Source of the DNA: an uncultured Formosa sp.
Lineage (GTDB): Bacteria > Bacteroidota > Bacteroidia > Flavobacteriales > Flavobacteriaceae
Direction: 5' to 3'
Assembly (NCBI RefSeq): GCF_947500765.1
Contig: NZ_CANMTH010000005.1
Coordinates: 186,001-250,000, forward strand
Length of the DNA: 64,000 nucleotides
Positions 1 to 10,402 of this stretch are shown here, piece after piece (position 1 is the stretch's first letter; each line of letters begins with the position of its first letter). The position numbers and the translations under genes are program-made. The notes under the pieces were generated by a model. It was not told where the DNA came from and did no database searches. It saw nothing but the letters and a program-made list of their open reading frames with translations.

Positions 1-384
1 AAATACGGAGAAGCTTTTTGTATTGCGTATACCGATGCTAAAAATGCTAAGGTAGAAATGAATATCCTAGACAGTAGAAATGGTATAGCTAATAATCTGC
101 TAGCTAAAATAAATGGCACAGGTCACAATGTTGTGATTAAAACCGAGTCTCCAGAATTTATTCCATCTACTATGGCTATTAAATTATCTGTATGGGAAGG
201 TTATGGGAATTTCGATGAAAATGCTAGAATGCATGCTACAAATATCAAACTAGACAATCAAACTTCAACAGAAATAATCACGTTTAAAGGGACTGAAAAA
301 GTTGATATAAAAACGAAAGGCAAAGTACGTAAAGCTACAGAATCAGAAAACTTGGTAAATGATAGTAATCGTTTAAAACGATAA
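1..384 (+). CDS. Partial CDS (5' end outside window); probable C-terminus of a right-handed beta-helix protein / polysaccharide lyase-like protein
   Basis: Frame is open from base 1 through the ORF-track start at 58. Its pattern (INGTGHNVVIK...NIKLDN...) resembles the end of the beta-helix part of the 22775-24787 protein (INGSGHHITIRN...NIQLFN). Confidence 0.45.
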   Translation, partial: KYGEAFCIAYTDAKNAKVEMNILDSRNGIANNLLAKINGTGHNVVIKTESPEFIPSTMAIKLSVWEGYGNFDENARMHATNIKLDNQTSTEIITFKGTEKVDIKTKGKVRKATESENLVNDSNRLKR

Positions 385-507
385 AATGAAGACACCAAAC
401 GTCATCAAAACCTAATTTATATTGCGTTCTTACTTTAATCCGTTAGAACATAAAGGTTAGAGTGAGAACATGCTGAATTATTCAACGGGATACCTAAAAT
501 TAAAATA

Positions 508-3500
508 ATGAGAATAGATTTTCACAGGATGACCATCCTAAAACATGTGCTAACCTTAGTAATGCTATGGTTTGTAGGGATTGTTCATGCACAGCAATTA
601 AATCAAATAGGAAGTTCTGATTTTTCCGATTGGAAAGGAATTTCTAAAGTGAAGAAAGAGGTTGCTACAGTGAAATCTAAAGACACCATTTCTTATACGT
701 ATTCTAATCAAAACCGAATTTATTTTCCAGGAATTAGTAGACCTTTTGAAGGTGATGCTGCAGATTGGACAAAGTACAAGGCACTGACATTCGAGGTGTA
801 TTTTAAACAGGAAACTACCGCAAAAATAAGTGCTGTTTTTAAAGTGGATTCTTTGGATTACGGCGATTTAAATCCAATAAATAAAGCAGAAATTGAGTTG
901 GTCGGGAAAGGTTGGCATACTGTTTACATGCCCTGGGAGGTTTTCGATGTTGATGCTGGGCAACGTACGGCAACACTTTTTGCAGTGAAACACCTATTAA
1001 TTTCTGTAGATTCTGAAACAAATAGCACCTATCAAATTAAAAACATTCAGTTAACTAAGGGAAAAACAACCTTTTTAGAAGCCGAAATTCAAGGGAAATC
1101 AGCTGAAGCTGGGAGTCAAGTACTCTATGAATTTCAAGTAGGTAATACCACAGATAAAGCACAAGCAGTCGAACTTCTTATAGAAACCATAGGTTGGGAG
1201 TCTATGAAAGGGTATATAGAACCTAGTCAGTTACAATTGGCTCCGGGAGAAATAAAAACCTGTACACTAACAGTAGATCTGCCTTCTCATTTACCTGAGG
1301 GCATTCGTGAAAATCAAGTTATTAAAGCCATTGCGAATGGGGAAGGAGCGTCTGTAGCAACTCTTGAATTTAAAACGGCAGTACGTATACCTTTTCCTAA
1401 TATCGTGTTTACAGCGTCTGGATGGGATCAAGTACGAGAAAAAGCAAAAAAATACGATTGGGCACAAGAAGGATTACAAGATTATATTAGAAAAGCTGAC
1501 CGTTGGAAAGTACCAGATGGCGCCGATTTTTCAAAAGAAACGGAACGTCCTTTAGGGCAATCTGTTTTTAGTACGGATGGACATGAGATTTACAATTGTG
1601 CTATTGCCTATCAGCTTACAGGAAATGAAGATTATGCTGCAAAATGTATAAAATTATTACGCCGATTAATCGATCCCAAAACAGGATACCCTGCCACTTT
1701 AGTCGGAGGAAGTAATTCTTTTGTTGGTGAAGGTAAATTTTGGCAAGCCGTAGGTAGAATGTATGATTTAATTAGAACAAGTCCGCAACTAACCGAATTA
1801 GATAAAAAAAGAACAGAAGAAACCTTCAGGCTTTTTGTGACTCAAACCTTGAAAGGAAATACCAAGGGTGCCATTAGTAACTGGAATGTTGCCGAAATTA
1901 CAGCAGCAATGTATTGTGCTTTGAATCTACAGGATTGGCATCTTATAGACCAGTTATTAAATGGACCAACAGGAATTTATAAACACCTTGAACATGGTAT
2001 TATGAGTGACGGTTGGTGGTACGAATGTGCTGTGGGATATAATACTTGGGTGGCTACAGAGTTTTCTGAAATTGCCCTTGCCTTAGAACCTTGGGGTATT
2101 AATTTTAAGGATCGCACATTTCCTATAGGAACAACCAAGCACTTCTCATTATTATCAAGTAGAAGACAAGGCGGGATTATGGGTATGGAATTCGAAAAAT
2201 GGGGAAAGATTGAGCGCAATAATGTAGGAATAAAAGACATGTGGGATGCTTCTATTCCATTTATGGATTTCCGGGGTGTACTTTTGGCAGTAAATGACGC
2301 CGTTGAAGATAAACTTTCAGGGAAATCTTACGAGTTAGCGTATTATTTATACAGAGATCCAGAATATGCCGCAATTATTAATCGCGATAACAAGCGAGAC
2401 TTATTGTACGGTGTGCCTGATCTTCCGGAAGTGACTTCAGAGCAAATGAGTGTATCGGCTTATGCCGATAATATGGGAATTGTGCAATTGCGATCTCAAA
2501 CAGAAGATAGACCACAAAACGAACAAATTCAGGCGGCTTTACATTATGGCTCTCATGGTGGATATCATGGACATTTCGATCGTACAAACTTGGTGCATAT
2601 GAGCCGTTACGGACGTAGTTTTTATGGAACTTTAATGTTTTGGTATGGTTACGGTAGTTATTTATATAAGTTTTGGAAACAAACATCTGTGAATAAAAAT
2701 ATGGTTGTAGTCGATCAGAAAATGCAACAACCGGTAGAAAACTCTAGACTCTTATTTCATTCTGGAGAAATGATGCAAGCGACTGCTATAGAAACCAATT
2801 CTAAATGGAGTCATCCGCCATATGGCGGGATACCAAATTCGAAGCAAACTTTTGCAGAAAAAATGTGGGAAGAAGGACGTACAATAGCATTACCTAAAAC
2901 ACAACCTGAATTTGGAGAAGTTACAGAATACACCGAGCCTGTTTTACAACGTAGGGCTATGATTGTATTAGACGATTATATTGTAATGGCAGATTACTTA
3001 AAAGGTAAACAAGAACACGAATTCGATTGGATGTTCCAAGCGAAAGGCTTCAAGGGAATAACGGCAGATAAAGCTGAGTTTTCTCACCATACCAATCAAA
3101 TGAATTCTAATCCAATTGGAAGTGCTCAATTTATTACCGACTGTAATTGGTATGATGTTGAAGGCACCTCTAGAACTCAATTCGAAATGTGTTGGGGAGA
3201 AGGTTGCGATAACGAAGGTGTGCGTTTGCCAAATAGTGTAGACGGTCCATTAAAAATAGATGTGTTTAATGCTTGGCCAAAACAATCTCAAGTGATGATT
3301 GGTACATCTACAGAAAGTTTTTACGTCAACAAAAAATTATGGTACACAGCACGCGCCGACAATCAAGAAATTTTGAATGATAGTACAGGCGCTTGGATTT
3401 TAGGCAGTAAGTCTATAAAATTAGAAATAACAGGAAAAAAGAAGCTAGAACTGACAACAAAAACACCTGGTAAGATTAGAAACAATACTATTTTTTGGGG

Positions 3501-4035
3501 AGATGCAAAAGTTGTTCTTAAGGATGGTTCAGAAGTATATCTGTCTGATTTACCTGTGAAATATGAGAATGTTTTAATGCCAGATCAAAAAGGTAAAGAT
3601 TATTATGGTGGACCGATTAAAATTGGAGGAGAGCCTGTGGCACAGGCAACACCTGGAATGCCAATAAATAATAAAGAATTGGCAAAAATTACTATCGATT
3701 TAAGTGGTCTAGACGTGGAAAGGTTTGAAGCTAAAATAGGAGGTGATTTTCCATTGGGAGATGAAACGTCACGTTTAAAATCTATGGCGGTAAGAACTAA
3801 AGGAAAATCGGCAAGATACCTTGCTGTAATAGAACCTTACGAAAATCAATCTGTTATAAAATCGGTAGAAGCTAAAAATGAAAATGAACTCACTGTAACA
3901 CTAACCGATGGACGTGTGCAGCAAGTTACACTTGAGGCTATGGAGTACGATAATGGAAAAATTCAAGTTACGGTAAAAGAGTTTAAAAATGGAAGTTTGA
4001 TTAGAAGTGAAACAACACTGCATGATAAAAAATAG
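508..4035 (+). CDS. Heparinase II/III-superfamily polysaccharide lyase-like protein, secreted, with an extra N-terminal beta-sandwich/CBM-like region
   Basis: Signal peptide (LVMLWFVGIVHAQ). Contains GSHGGYHGHFDRTNL and NMVVVD...LLFHSGEMMQAT, shared with the 20215-22713 paralog. Confidence 0.75.
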   Translation: MRIDFHRMTILKHVLTLVMLWFVGIVHAQQLNQIGSSDFSDWKGISKVKKEVATVKSKDTISYTYSNQNRIYFPGISRPFEGDAADWTKYKALTFEVYFKQETTAKISAVFKVDSLDYGDLNPINKAEIELVGKGWHTVYMPWEVFDVDAGQRTATLFAVKHLLISVDSETNSTYQIKNIQLTKGKTTFLEAEIQGKSAEAGSQVLYEFQVGNTTDKAQAVELLIETIGWESMKGYIEPSQLQLAPGEIKTCTLTVDLPSHLPEGIRENQVIKAIANGEGASVATLEFKTAVRIPFPNIVFTASGWDQVREKAKKYDWAQEGLQDYIRKADRWKVPDGADFSKETERPLGQSVFSTDGHEIYNCAIAYQLTGNEDYAAKCIKLLRRLIDPKTGYPATLVGGSNSFVGEGKFWQAVGRMYDLIRTSPQLTELDKKRTEETFRLFVTQTLKGNTKGAISNWNVAEITAAMYCALNLQDWHLIDQLLNGPTGIYKHLEHGIMSDGWWYECAVGYNTWVATEFSEIALALEPWGINFKDRTFPIGTTKHFSLLSSRRQGGIMGMEFEKWGKIERNNVGIKDMWDASIPFMDFRGVLLAVNDAVEDKLSGKSYELAYYLYRDPEYAAIINRDNKRDLLYGVPDLPEVTSEQMSVSAYADNMGIVQLRSQTEDRPQNEQIQAALHYGSHGGYHGHFDRTNLVHMSRYGRSFYGTLMFWYGYGSYLYKFWKQTSVNKNMVVVDQKMQQPVENSRLLFHSGEMMQATAIETNSKWSHPPYGGIPNSKQTFAEKMWEEGRTIALPKTQPEFGEVTEYTEPVLQRRAMIVLDDYIVMADYLKGKQEHEFDWMFQAKGFKGITADKAEFSHHTNQMNSNPIGSAQFITDCNWYDVEGTSRTQFEMCWGEGCDNEGVRLPNSVDGPLKIDVFNAWPKQSQVMIGTSTESFYVNKKLWYTARADNQEILNDSTGAWILGSKSIKLEITGKKKLELTTKTPGKIRNNTIFWGDAKVVLKDGSEVYLSDLPVKYENVLMPDQKGKDYYGGPIKIGGEPVAQATPGMPINNKELAKITIDLSGLDVERFEAKIGGDFPLGDETSRLKSMAVRTKGKSARYLAVIEPYENQSVIKSVEAKNENELTVTLTDGRVQQVTLEAMEYDNGKIQVTVKEFKNGSLIRSETTLHDKK

Positions 4036-4223
4036 TGTACATGTTTAGAATCTGTATAATCATAGTTCTAATAGGGCTTAAAAATTTTAAAAGGGTTTTA
4101 AGTTAGGGTAAATGGATTATAATTTATAATAAAAAACCACTCAAACATTTATACTTGTAACATGTTTTACTTTCTGTAAAATATAAATGGTATCTCGTTT
4201 TTTGAATTTTAAATATAAAAAGC

Positions 4224-5582
4224 ATGAAAATAAAATTAGTAACAATAATCTGTGTAATGATTACAAGTTTAGGGTTTTCTCAAAATCCTGTTTTTACCAG
4301 TGTTTTTACTGCCGATCCATCTCCTCATGTATGGCCGGATGATCCCAATACACTTTGGGTATATACAAGTCATGACGAGCCTGGTTCTAATAACCATTAT
4401 GGTATGACGGGGTATCATGCTTTTTCTTCGACAGACATGGTAAATTGGACAGACCATGGGCGTATTTTACATTTAGAAAATGTAGCTTGGGCAGAGAGTC
4501 ATGCTTGGGCCATGGATGCAGCTTATTATAGAGGTCAATACTATTTAGTGTATTGCATGAAAGAAGCTGGAATTGGACTTTTTAGAACAGGCGTAGCACG
4601 TAGTGATACTCCAGAAGGACCATTTACCGACCTAGGGTATATTAAAGGAGTAGAATTTGGTCAAGATCCAGCTATTTTTATAGATGATGATGGTACACCA
4701 TATTTATATTGGGGACATGATAGAAAATGTTATGCAGCCGAGTTAAATGAAGACTTAATGTCTATTAAGCCAGAAACCTATATAGACTTAACACCTCAAT
4801 TAACCTATGTTTTTGAAGGGCCTTGGGTACATAAAAAAGATGGAAAATATTATCTGACTTATCCCGGTTTAACACCTAGACGTTGGCCAGAAAAAATGTT
4901 TTATGCTATAGCAGATAAACCATTAGGACCATATGAGTTTAAAGGTGTTTTTATAGATGATTTTGAAGGACAGAGCGGAACTAATCATGGAGGAACTGTA
5001 ACTTATAAAGGAAAAGATATGATGTTTTATCACAGTGCGTGGTTGTCTGGTGGTTTAAGTGAAACACGTTCGGTAATGGCCGATTATTTAAAATATGATA
5101 AAAAAGGAAATATCATTCCAATAGTGCCTTCAAAAAAAGGTTTAGGTAATGCAAAACGAACTAAAACAACCCTTAAGTTAGAAGCAGAAAATGGCTTTGC
5201 TGCTGGAGGAGAATTATATAATGTAATTGTAGATACTTGGATTAAGGGATATAGTGGTAAAGGTTATGTTACGAATTTTGACAATCCTTACGATCACGTT
5301 TCTATGTTAGCTCAGGTGGCAAAACCAGCAAAATATCGTTTTAAAGTTAGATATGCTTCACCAGACGGAGAATCCAATCACGATATTCTAATTAATAGCC
5401 ATAAATACAGTGAATTTAAGTTTCCGCAATCGGATACGTTCCGTGAAATAGACTTTGGTATTGTAGACTTAAAGGCCGGAGATAATTTAATACGTGTTTT
5501 TAGAAAAGATTGGAAACCATCAAAAGGTGAATTAGCAATCGATTATATAAAACTTGAACAAATTTTTGAAGATGAAAATTAA
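4224..5582 (+). CDS. GH43-family glycoside hydrolase with C-terminal CBM-like domain
   Basis: FTADPSPHVWPDDPNTLWVYTSHD, DPAIFIDDDGTPYLYWG, GPWVHKKDGKYYLTYPG: five-bladed propeller GH43 motifs. Signal peptide present. Confidence 0.85.
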   Translation: MKIKLVTIICVMITSLGFSQNPVFTSVFTADPSPHVWPDDPNTLWVYTSHDEPGSNNHYGMTGYHAFSSTDMVNWTDHGRILHLENVAWAESHAWAMDAAYYRGQYYLVYCMKEAGIGLFRTGVARSDTPEGPFTDLGYIKGVEFGQDPAIFIDDDGTPYLYWGHDRKCYAAELNEDLMSIKPETYIDLTPQLTYVFEGPWVHKKDGKYYLTYPGLTPRRWPEKMFYAIADKPLGPYEFKGVFIDDFEGQSGTNHGGTVTYKGKDMMFYHSAWLSGGLSETRSVMADYLKYDKKGNIIPIVPSKKGLGNAKRTKTTLKLEAENGFAAGGELYNVIVDTWIKGYSGKGYVTNFDNPYDHVSMLAQVAKPAKYRFKVRYASPDGESNHDILINSHKYSEFKFPQSDTFREIDFGIVDLKAGDNLIRVFRKDWKPSKGELAIDYIKLEQIFEDEN

Positions 5583-5612
5583 ATTTTTATACGACTAAAT
5601 AAAAATAATGAT

Positions 5613-7250
5613 ATGAAAAAAACAATACTGACAGGGCTATTAGCCTTAATTATACAACTTGGTTATTCTCAAGAAAAGGTTCTTGTTAAAGCAACAGCTC
5701 AAGGCGAAAAATTTGAGCATTTTTGGAGTAAAAGTGTTGGTGCTGGTCGTGCTAACGAAGGCTTACGTGCCGGATGGTTAGAACAACTAGAAATGGTACA
5801 AGAAGATTGTGGATTTGAATATGTGCGTTTTCATGGCATATTCCATGACGATATGTTTCCGGTATTTGAAAAAGATGGAAAAATTACATACAACTGGCAA
5901 TATATAGATGATTTATTTGACAGAATGTTAGATCTTAATGTAAAACCTTTTGTAGAATTAGCATTTTTTCCTTCTGCATTAGCAGCAGAAAATAGTAAAA
6001 CACAATTTTGGTGGAAAGCTAATATTACACCAGACGAATCTAAATTTGGAGAATGGCATAACTTGGTTAAAGCATTTACTCAGCATTGTGTAGATCGTTA
6101 TGGTATTGATGAAGTATTAACATGGTATTTTGAAGTTTGGAACGAACCAAATTTACACTATGGCTTTTTCGATGGTACAAAATCTCAGTATTTCGAATTG
6201 TATAAACAATCTGTAACAGCTGTAAGATCTGTAGATAATCGTTTTAAAGTTGGTGGACCCTCAAGTAGTAATTTTGTGGCAGACGGACGTTACGATGGAG
6301 AAGTTGAAAGTAGAAGTGGAGATCTTATAACATTTACAGCCGATAATATTAACGATTTAGAATGGAAAGGCGCATGGATAGAAGATTTCTTAGCGTATTG
6401 TAAAAAAGAAAAACTACCAGTAGATTTTGTGTCTACTCATCCATACCCTACAGACTATCCGTTTAACCCAACTACAGGAGCAGGAAAAGATTTTTCTCGT
6501 TTTGTAAATTCTACCAAAACAGACATGGAGTGGTTAAATAAAGTAATTAAGAAAAGTGCTTATCCAAATGCCGAAATTCATTTAACAGAGTGGAATACAA
6601 GTCCGAATAGTAGAGATGCTATGCACGACTTTTTACCACCTGCAGCGTATATTGCTAAAGTGAATTTAGATTGTATTGGACTAGCGAATTCTTTAGCATT
6701 TTGGACATTTACCGATATTTTTGAAGAAAAAGGAGGTGCAGAAAGTATCTTTCATGGTGGTTTCGGAATGATAAATTATCAAGGATTAGTAAAGCCATCT
6801 TACCATGCATACCGTATGTTACATCAATTAGGAGATGAAAAGCTTTTTAAAAATGATTACTTATTTGTCAGTAAAAAATCTACAGATGGTAAAGTTGTGG
6901 CGTTGGCTTATAATTATCCAGAAGATCACTACAAAGCGGTGCCGTCAAGTATTAAAAAAATCGAGAAATATGAAAATGGAAAACCACGCCAATTAGATTT
7001 TAGTATTTCAGATTTAAAACCTGGTACAATGTTTAAAATAGAGGTCTTAGATTCAAACAGTGGAAATATTTATAAATATTGGGAATCTATGGGGAAACCA
7101 GAACCACCAACTCGCGAGCAAATTAAAGTAATGAAGCAATATGCCGAAAATTTAAATACTGAATTAATTACTGCAAATACCAAAGGTGAAGTTAAAATTA
7201 AACGAGAATTAAGTCCTTGGAGTTTAGTTCTTATTGAACAAGTAAATTAA
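5613..7250 (+). CDS. GH39-family glycoside hydrolase (beta-xylosidase / alpha-L-iduronidase type)
   Basis: FEYVRFHGIFHDDM, WYFEVWNEPNLHYGFF (WNEP acid/base region), IHLTEWNTSP. Secreted. Confidence 0.8.
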   Translation: MKKTILTGLLALIIQLGYSQEKVLVKATAQGEKFEHFWSKSVGAGRANEGLRAGWLEQLEMVQEDCGFEYVRFHGIFHDDMFPVFEKDGKITYNWQYIDDLFDRMLDLNVKPFVELAFFPSALAAENSKTQFWWKANITPDESKFGEWHNLVKAFTQHCVDRYGIDEVLTWYFEVWNEPNLHYGFFDGTKSQYFELYKQSVTAVRSVDNRFKVGGPSSSNFVADGRYDGEVESRSGDLITFTADNINDLEWKGAWIEDFLAYCKKEKLPVDFVSTHPYPTDYPFNPTTGAGKDFSRFVNSTKTDMEWLNKVIKKSAYPNAEIHLTEWNTSPNSRDAMHDFLPPAAYIAKVNLDCIGLANSLAFWTFTDIFEEKGGAESIFHGGFGMINYQGLVKPSYHAYRMLHQLGDEKLFKNDYLFVSKKSTDGKVVALAYNYPEDHYKAVPSSIKKIEKYENGKPRQLDFSISDLKPGTMFKIEVLDSNSGNIYKYWESMGKPEPPTREQIKVMKQYAENLNTELITANTKGEVKIKRELSPWSLVLIEQVN

Positions 7251-7365
7251 TTGACACATCAGACTAAATTTACAGTAGTTTAAATTCTGGAATCTATTTG
7301 TCAGATTAGAAAAAAATAATACTGTAGTTTTTAAAAAATTATCAAGAATTATATTTTGCTATCAA

Positions 7366-7400
7366 AATAAGGCTGTCTTTTTAGACAGCCTTATTAGTTT
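7366..7400. terminator. Bidirectional intrinsic-terminator-like hairpin between GH39 and nrdD
   Basis: AATAAGGCTGTC / GACAGCCTTATT, a perfect 12-bp inverted repeat with a 6-nt loop, between convergent genes. Confidence 0.8.
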
Positions 7401-7472
7401 ATAATATGTGGCGATACTATAAAGGCTCCTGTTTTATTTAATTTTAAAACGTTAATTATAAAAATACTTCTG

Positions 7473-9248
7473 TTAGTCTAAATGATAGAACCGTAATTCG
7501 GCTTCCTTTTGTCTCGCAGAGCTAAAGTTAGAAACACGTTTTAAATACCCAATAACTCGTGTACCATAATCGACGTCTGTAGAACCACAATTACTGCATT
7601 TTTGAAGCGTTTTTTTATCGATATTATTGCAACTATTACAAATGGTAATTTTTATATTAAAGCAAAAATAATTACATCCAGCCATTGCTGTGGCGTTAAT
7701 TAACTTTAAAAATCCATCTTTATTAGGTGCTTCTTCTAAATTTAAATGTAATGCAGAACCTCCATCTAAATATTTAATAATATCATCTCCATGCAATATA
7801 ATTTTATCTAGTGTATTTATCGAAGTATCTTCAACAGCATAGAAATAGGAATTATAACATTCTCGCGGGGAGAATAATCCCTCATCTTTATCCCATTTTG
7901 CATTTTTAACGCCTAAATTTTCGGCAGGGACAAACTCGGTATTAAACATATAACCAAACTCTTTTTTAGCGTCTTTATTAGCATCATAAATAATCTTAAG
8001 ATGTTTAGATACAAACGCTTTATAGGTATCGTTATTCTTTGCATTTATGCCAAGACTTTCTGCAGCTTCAACCATTCCATTAATTCCAATGGTTAAAAAT
8101 TGTTTTTCTAAAGCAATAAAACCCGAATTATAAGCAGGTAACATACCTGCACTTTTATATTCTTCAATTAAACTTCTATAGGCTACTTGATATTTTTGAA
8201 TTTTATGAATTACCGTTTTAAGATTGTATCCTTTTTGTACTAAGCGATTCATGTTTAAAGTAATTACATTAATAGATCCTGTAGATACGCCTCCTGCACC
8301 AAGGGAATAGCTAAAGGTATTATCACTAATTTCGTTTCTTAAACGACAACAAGATGCTAAGCTATCTGCACTTTCTGATTGATAGATAAAAAATGAGTTT
8401 CCTTGACTTAATTCGGAAGCACACATTTCAGCAAAATTATGGTCTACGGGTTTACCATTTTTTACCAACATTGCTGCTGTAACTACAGGGAATGTTAATA
8501 CTGCTTTTTCTCGTTCGGCATTAAACCACGTCATGAAAAATTGTTGTAATTTATTTAAGCTCTCGAGTTCTGGTTTACTCATATCTGGAAACACAAATTC
8601 GCCAAACAGACTTTCAAAATATTTTTCATCATATAAAGAGATGTTCCAAAAAACGGACTGATATCCTCTTGCTGCAGCTGGCTGATTTATAGCATATACA
8701 ACATGTTGCAAATGATTTTCAATCGTCTTATTATTAGTATTTAAATAATCGTTTCCAAAATCTTTACGCGCAAAATAATCAAAATACAATAAAAATTCTA
8801 CAGTTGCTAAAGCTCCTGCAAACTGCGAACTCACAGCAAAAACAAGATTAACAAATTCGCCACAAAAACTCTCCAAATGCTGTGGTGCTTTGCTTTCTCC
8901 TCCTAATTTTGTTAATCCATCAAATAAAAATGGGTACATGCTAATAGAGGCACAATAAGGTTTTAAAGACGTTTCGTCATGAATGTATATTTCATGAGAT
9001 TCTATTTGACGTACATATTCGTTAGCTAAATCATCACCAAATAATTCTGCTATTTTATTTTTAACCAACTGCCTGTTTACCTGAATATTAATGTCTTTAT
9101 TCAATTCAGCCTCCATCGTCGCTATATTTTTTGAAGACACATTAGCATTGGCATCCATTTTAGAGCCATCGGCTGCATTTGAAGCACTAATATAATTACT
9201 AATGAAATTGATTTTTTTATTTACCTGTTCTTGGGTTAATCTAATCAT
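7473..9248 (-). CDS. nrdD: Anaerobic (class III) ribonucleoside-triphosphate reductase, apparently without an N-terminal ATP-cone
   Basis: C-terminal zinc site CNSCNN...CSNCG followed by glycyl-radical motif RVIGYLKRV. Adjacent to an nrdG-like activase. Confidence 0.9.
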   Translation of the reverse strand: MIRLTQEQVNKKINFISNYISASNAADGSKMDANANVSSKNIATMEAELNKDINIQVNRQLVKNKIAELFGDDLANEYVRQIESHEIYIHDETSLKPYCASISMYPFLFDGLTKLGGESKAPQHLESFCGEFVNLVFAVSSQFAGALATVEFLLYFDYFARKDFGNDYLNTNNKTIENHLQHVVYAINQPAAARGYQSVFWNISLYDEKYFESLFGEFVFPDMSKPELESLNKLQQFFMTWFNAEREKAVLTFPVVTAAMLVKNGKPVDHNFAEMCASELSQGNSFFIYQSESADSLASCCRLRNEISDNTFSYSLGAGGVSTGSINVITLNMNRLVQKGYNLKTVIHKIQKYQVAYRSLIEEYKSAGMLPAYNSGFIALEKQFLTIGINGMVEAAESLGINAKNNDTYKAFVSKHLKIIYDANKDAKKEFGYMFNTEFVPAENLGVKNAKWDKDEGLFSPRECYNSYFYAVEDTSINTLDKIILHGDDIIKYLDGGSALHLNLEEAPNKDGFLKLINATAMAGCNYFCFNIKITICNSCNNIDKKTLQKCSNCGSTDVDYGTRVIGYLKRVSNFSSARQKEAELRFYHLD

Positions 9249-9251
9249 AGC

Positions 9252-9704
9252 TTAATGGTTTTTGAAAAATAAATGATTTAATAACTTATTTGATTGTACG
9301 TGTATGAATTTTTGATTGGTAGATGCAATGTCTAATCCGCCTAGTTCTGAAATCCATCTACCGGTTTTAACCCAAGTAAGATGGTTTAATATCTTTTTAT
9401 TAATATGTTGTTCGCCACTATAAAGACATGTTTTATAACCCTCAGTTTTAGCTAAACACAAGTAATTAATAAGTTCTGTTTCGTGCCATTCTCCGCCCAT
9501 AAACAAGATACAGCTAGCAAAGCCTTTATATTTTTTTAAGAGACCTTTGAAAAATTCTGAAGTTAGTTTTTTTCCATGCTTTTCTTTCCATAGCATAGGA
9601 GAGTGACAGCCCTTACAATGTAGTTTACAGCCACAAATACTTAAACAAATACTAATTTCTCCAGGAACTTCCTGAAGTACAACTTGAATGTTTGTGTAAT
9701 ACAT
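9252..9704 (-). CDS. nrdG: Anaerobic ribonucleotide reductase activating protein, radical SAM
   Basis: CX3CX2C radical SAM cluster (GCKLHCKGCHSPMLW). Small size, directly upstream of nrdD. Confidence 0.88.
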   Translation of the reverse strand: MYYTNIQVVLQEVPGEISICLSICGCKLHCKGCHSPMLWKEKHGKKLTSEFFKGLLKKYKGFASCILFMGGEWHETELINYLCLAKTEGYKTCLYSGEQHINKKILNHLTWVKTGRWISELGGLDIASTNQKFIHVQSNKLLNHLFFKNH

Positions 9705-9834
9705 TCTCTCTTAAATTTATTCAATAAAACGACTGTTTACAGACCATTTTATCGATTGGTTAATCGTCAAAAAGCTAAGAGTATCTATAAAAAAGAATAT
9801 TCTATGCCAGTTACCTTTTTCCCGAAAGTTAGAC

Positions 9835-10020
9835 ATGGTTTTGAATCTGGCAGGTCTTCTGACTTACTCCTGTTTTACGTCTTCCCATTTCGGTTTATTA
9901 GAAACAGTGACTAAAAGAATGTAAAACATTTTAGAGAGTTTACAGCTGCGGGAACAGTTCAGGTTTTTAACCTGATTCCCTTTTTAATCCTTGAATACTA
10001 GTACGGTATCCTAGAACCAA
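9835..10020 (-). ncRNA. Cobalamin (B12) riboswitch in the nrdG-nrdD leader
   Basis: Minus strand reads AAGGGAATCAGG...CCTGAACTGTTCCCGCAGCTGTAA...CACTG...GGGAAGACG...AGTCAGAAGACCTGCCAG. This matches the core GGGAA, CUGUCCCGCAACUGU, CACUG and B12-box (rAGYCMGgAGACCkGCC) elements in order. Confidence 0.93.
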
Positions 10021-10402
10021 ATTCTAAGTTAAAAGTAATTAAGAAATCTATATGTAAATTATATATGTAGTTATTTTATTAAGATAGTTGTTAACAAGAA
10101 GTGAAATTTAAATATCGTTTTTCTAAATTAATTAATTTTTTTGTAAAAAAGTATTCTTATAAATACACACTTTATATCAGAGATTTCTTATTATAATAGA
10201 TTAGATAAAGAGATGATAGAGATAACGTATTATCAATTAATTTTTTAATCTTAAAAAAAGTAACCAACTACACTTATAAACATAAGTCCCAGTTATTTTA
10301 TATAGTTTAATTTACCATTAAATATAATTAAGTTTGTGTAGCTCCAGAAGCCCTTTCTGTATAAGATATAAGATGTATGATTTTAAAATTTAAAAAGTAG
10401 TA

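Noticed and set aside
430-470. GTTCTTAC...GTGAGAAC hairpin upstream of the first lyase
   Set aside because: Short stem with wobble and no T tract; could be a weak terminator but not supported.
1977-2240. Antisense ORFs inside large plus-strand genes (this and similar 60-100 aa minus-strand ORFs across the window)
   Set aside because: All lie antisense to well-supported CDSs and have low-complexity or implausible composition.
9684-9914. 76-aa plus-strand ORF
   Set aside because: Overlaps the nrdG 5' end and the cobalamin riboswitch on the opposite strand; no protein-like features.
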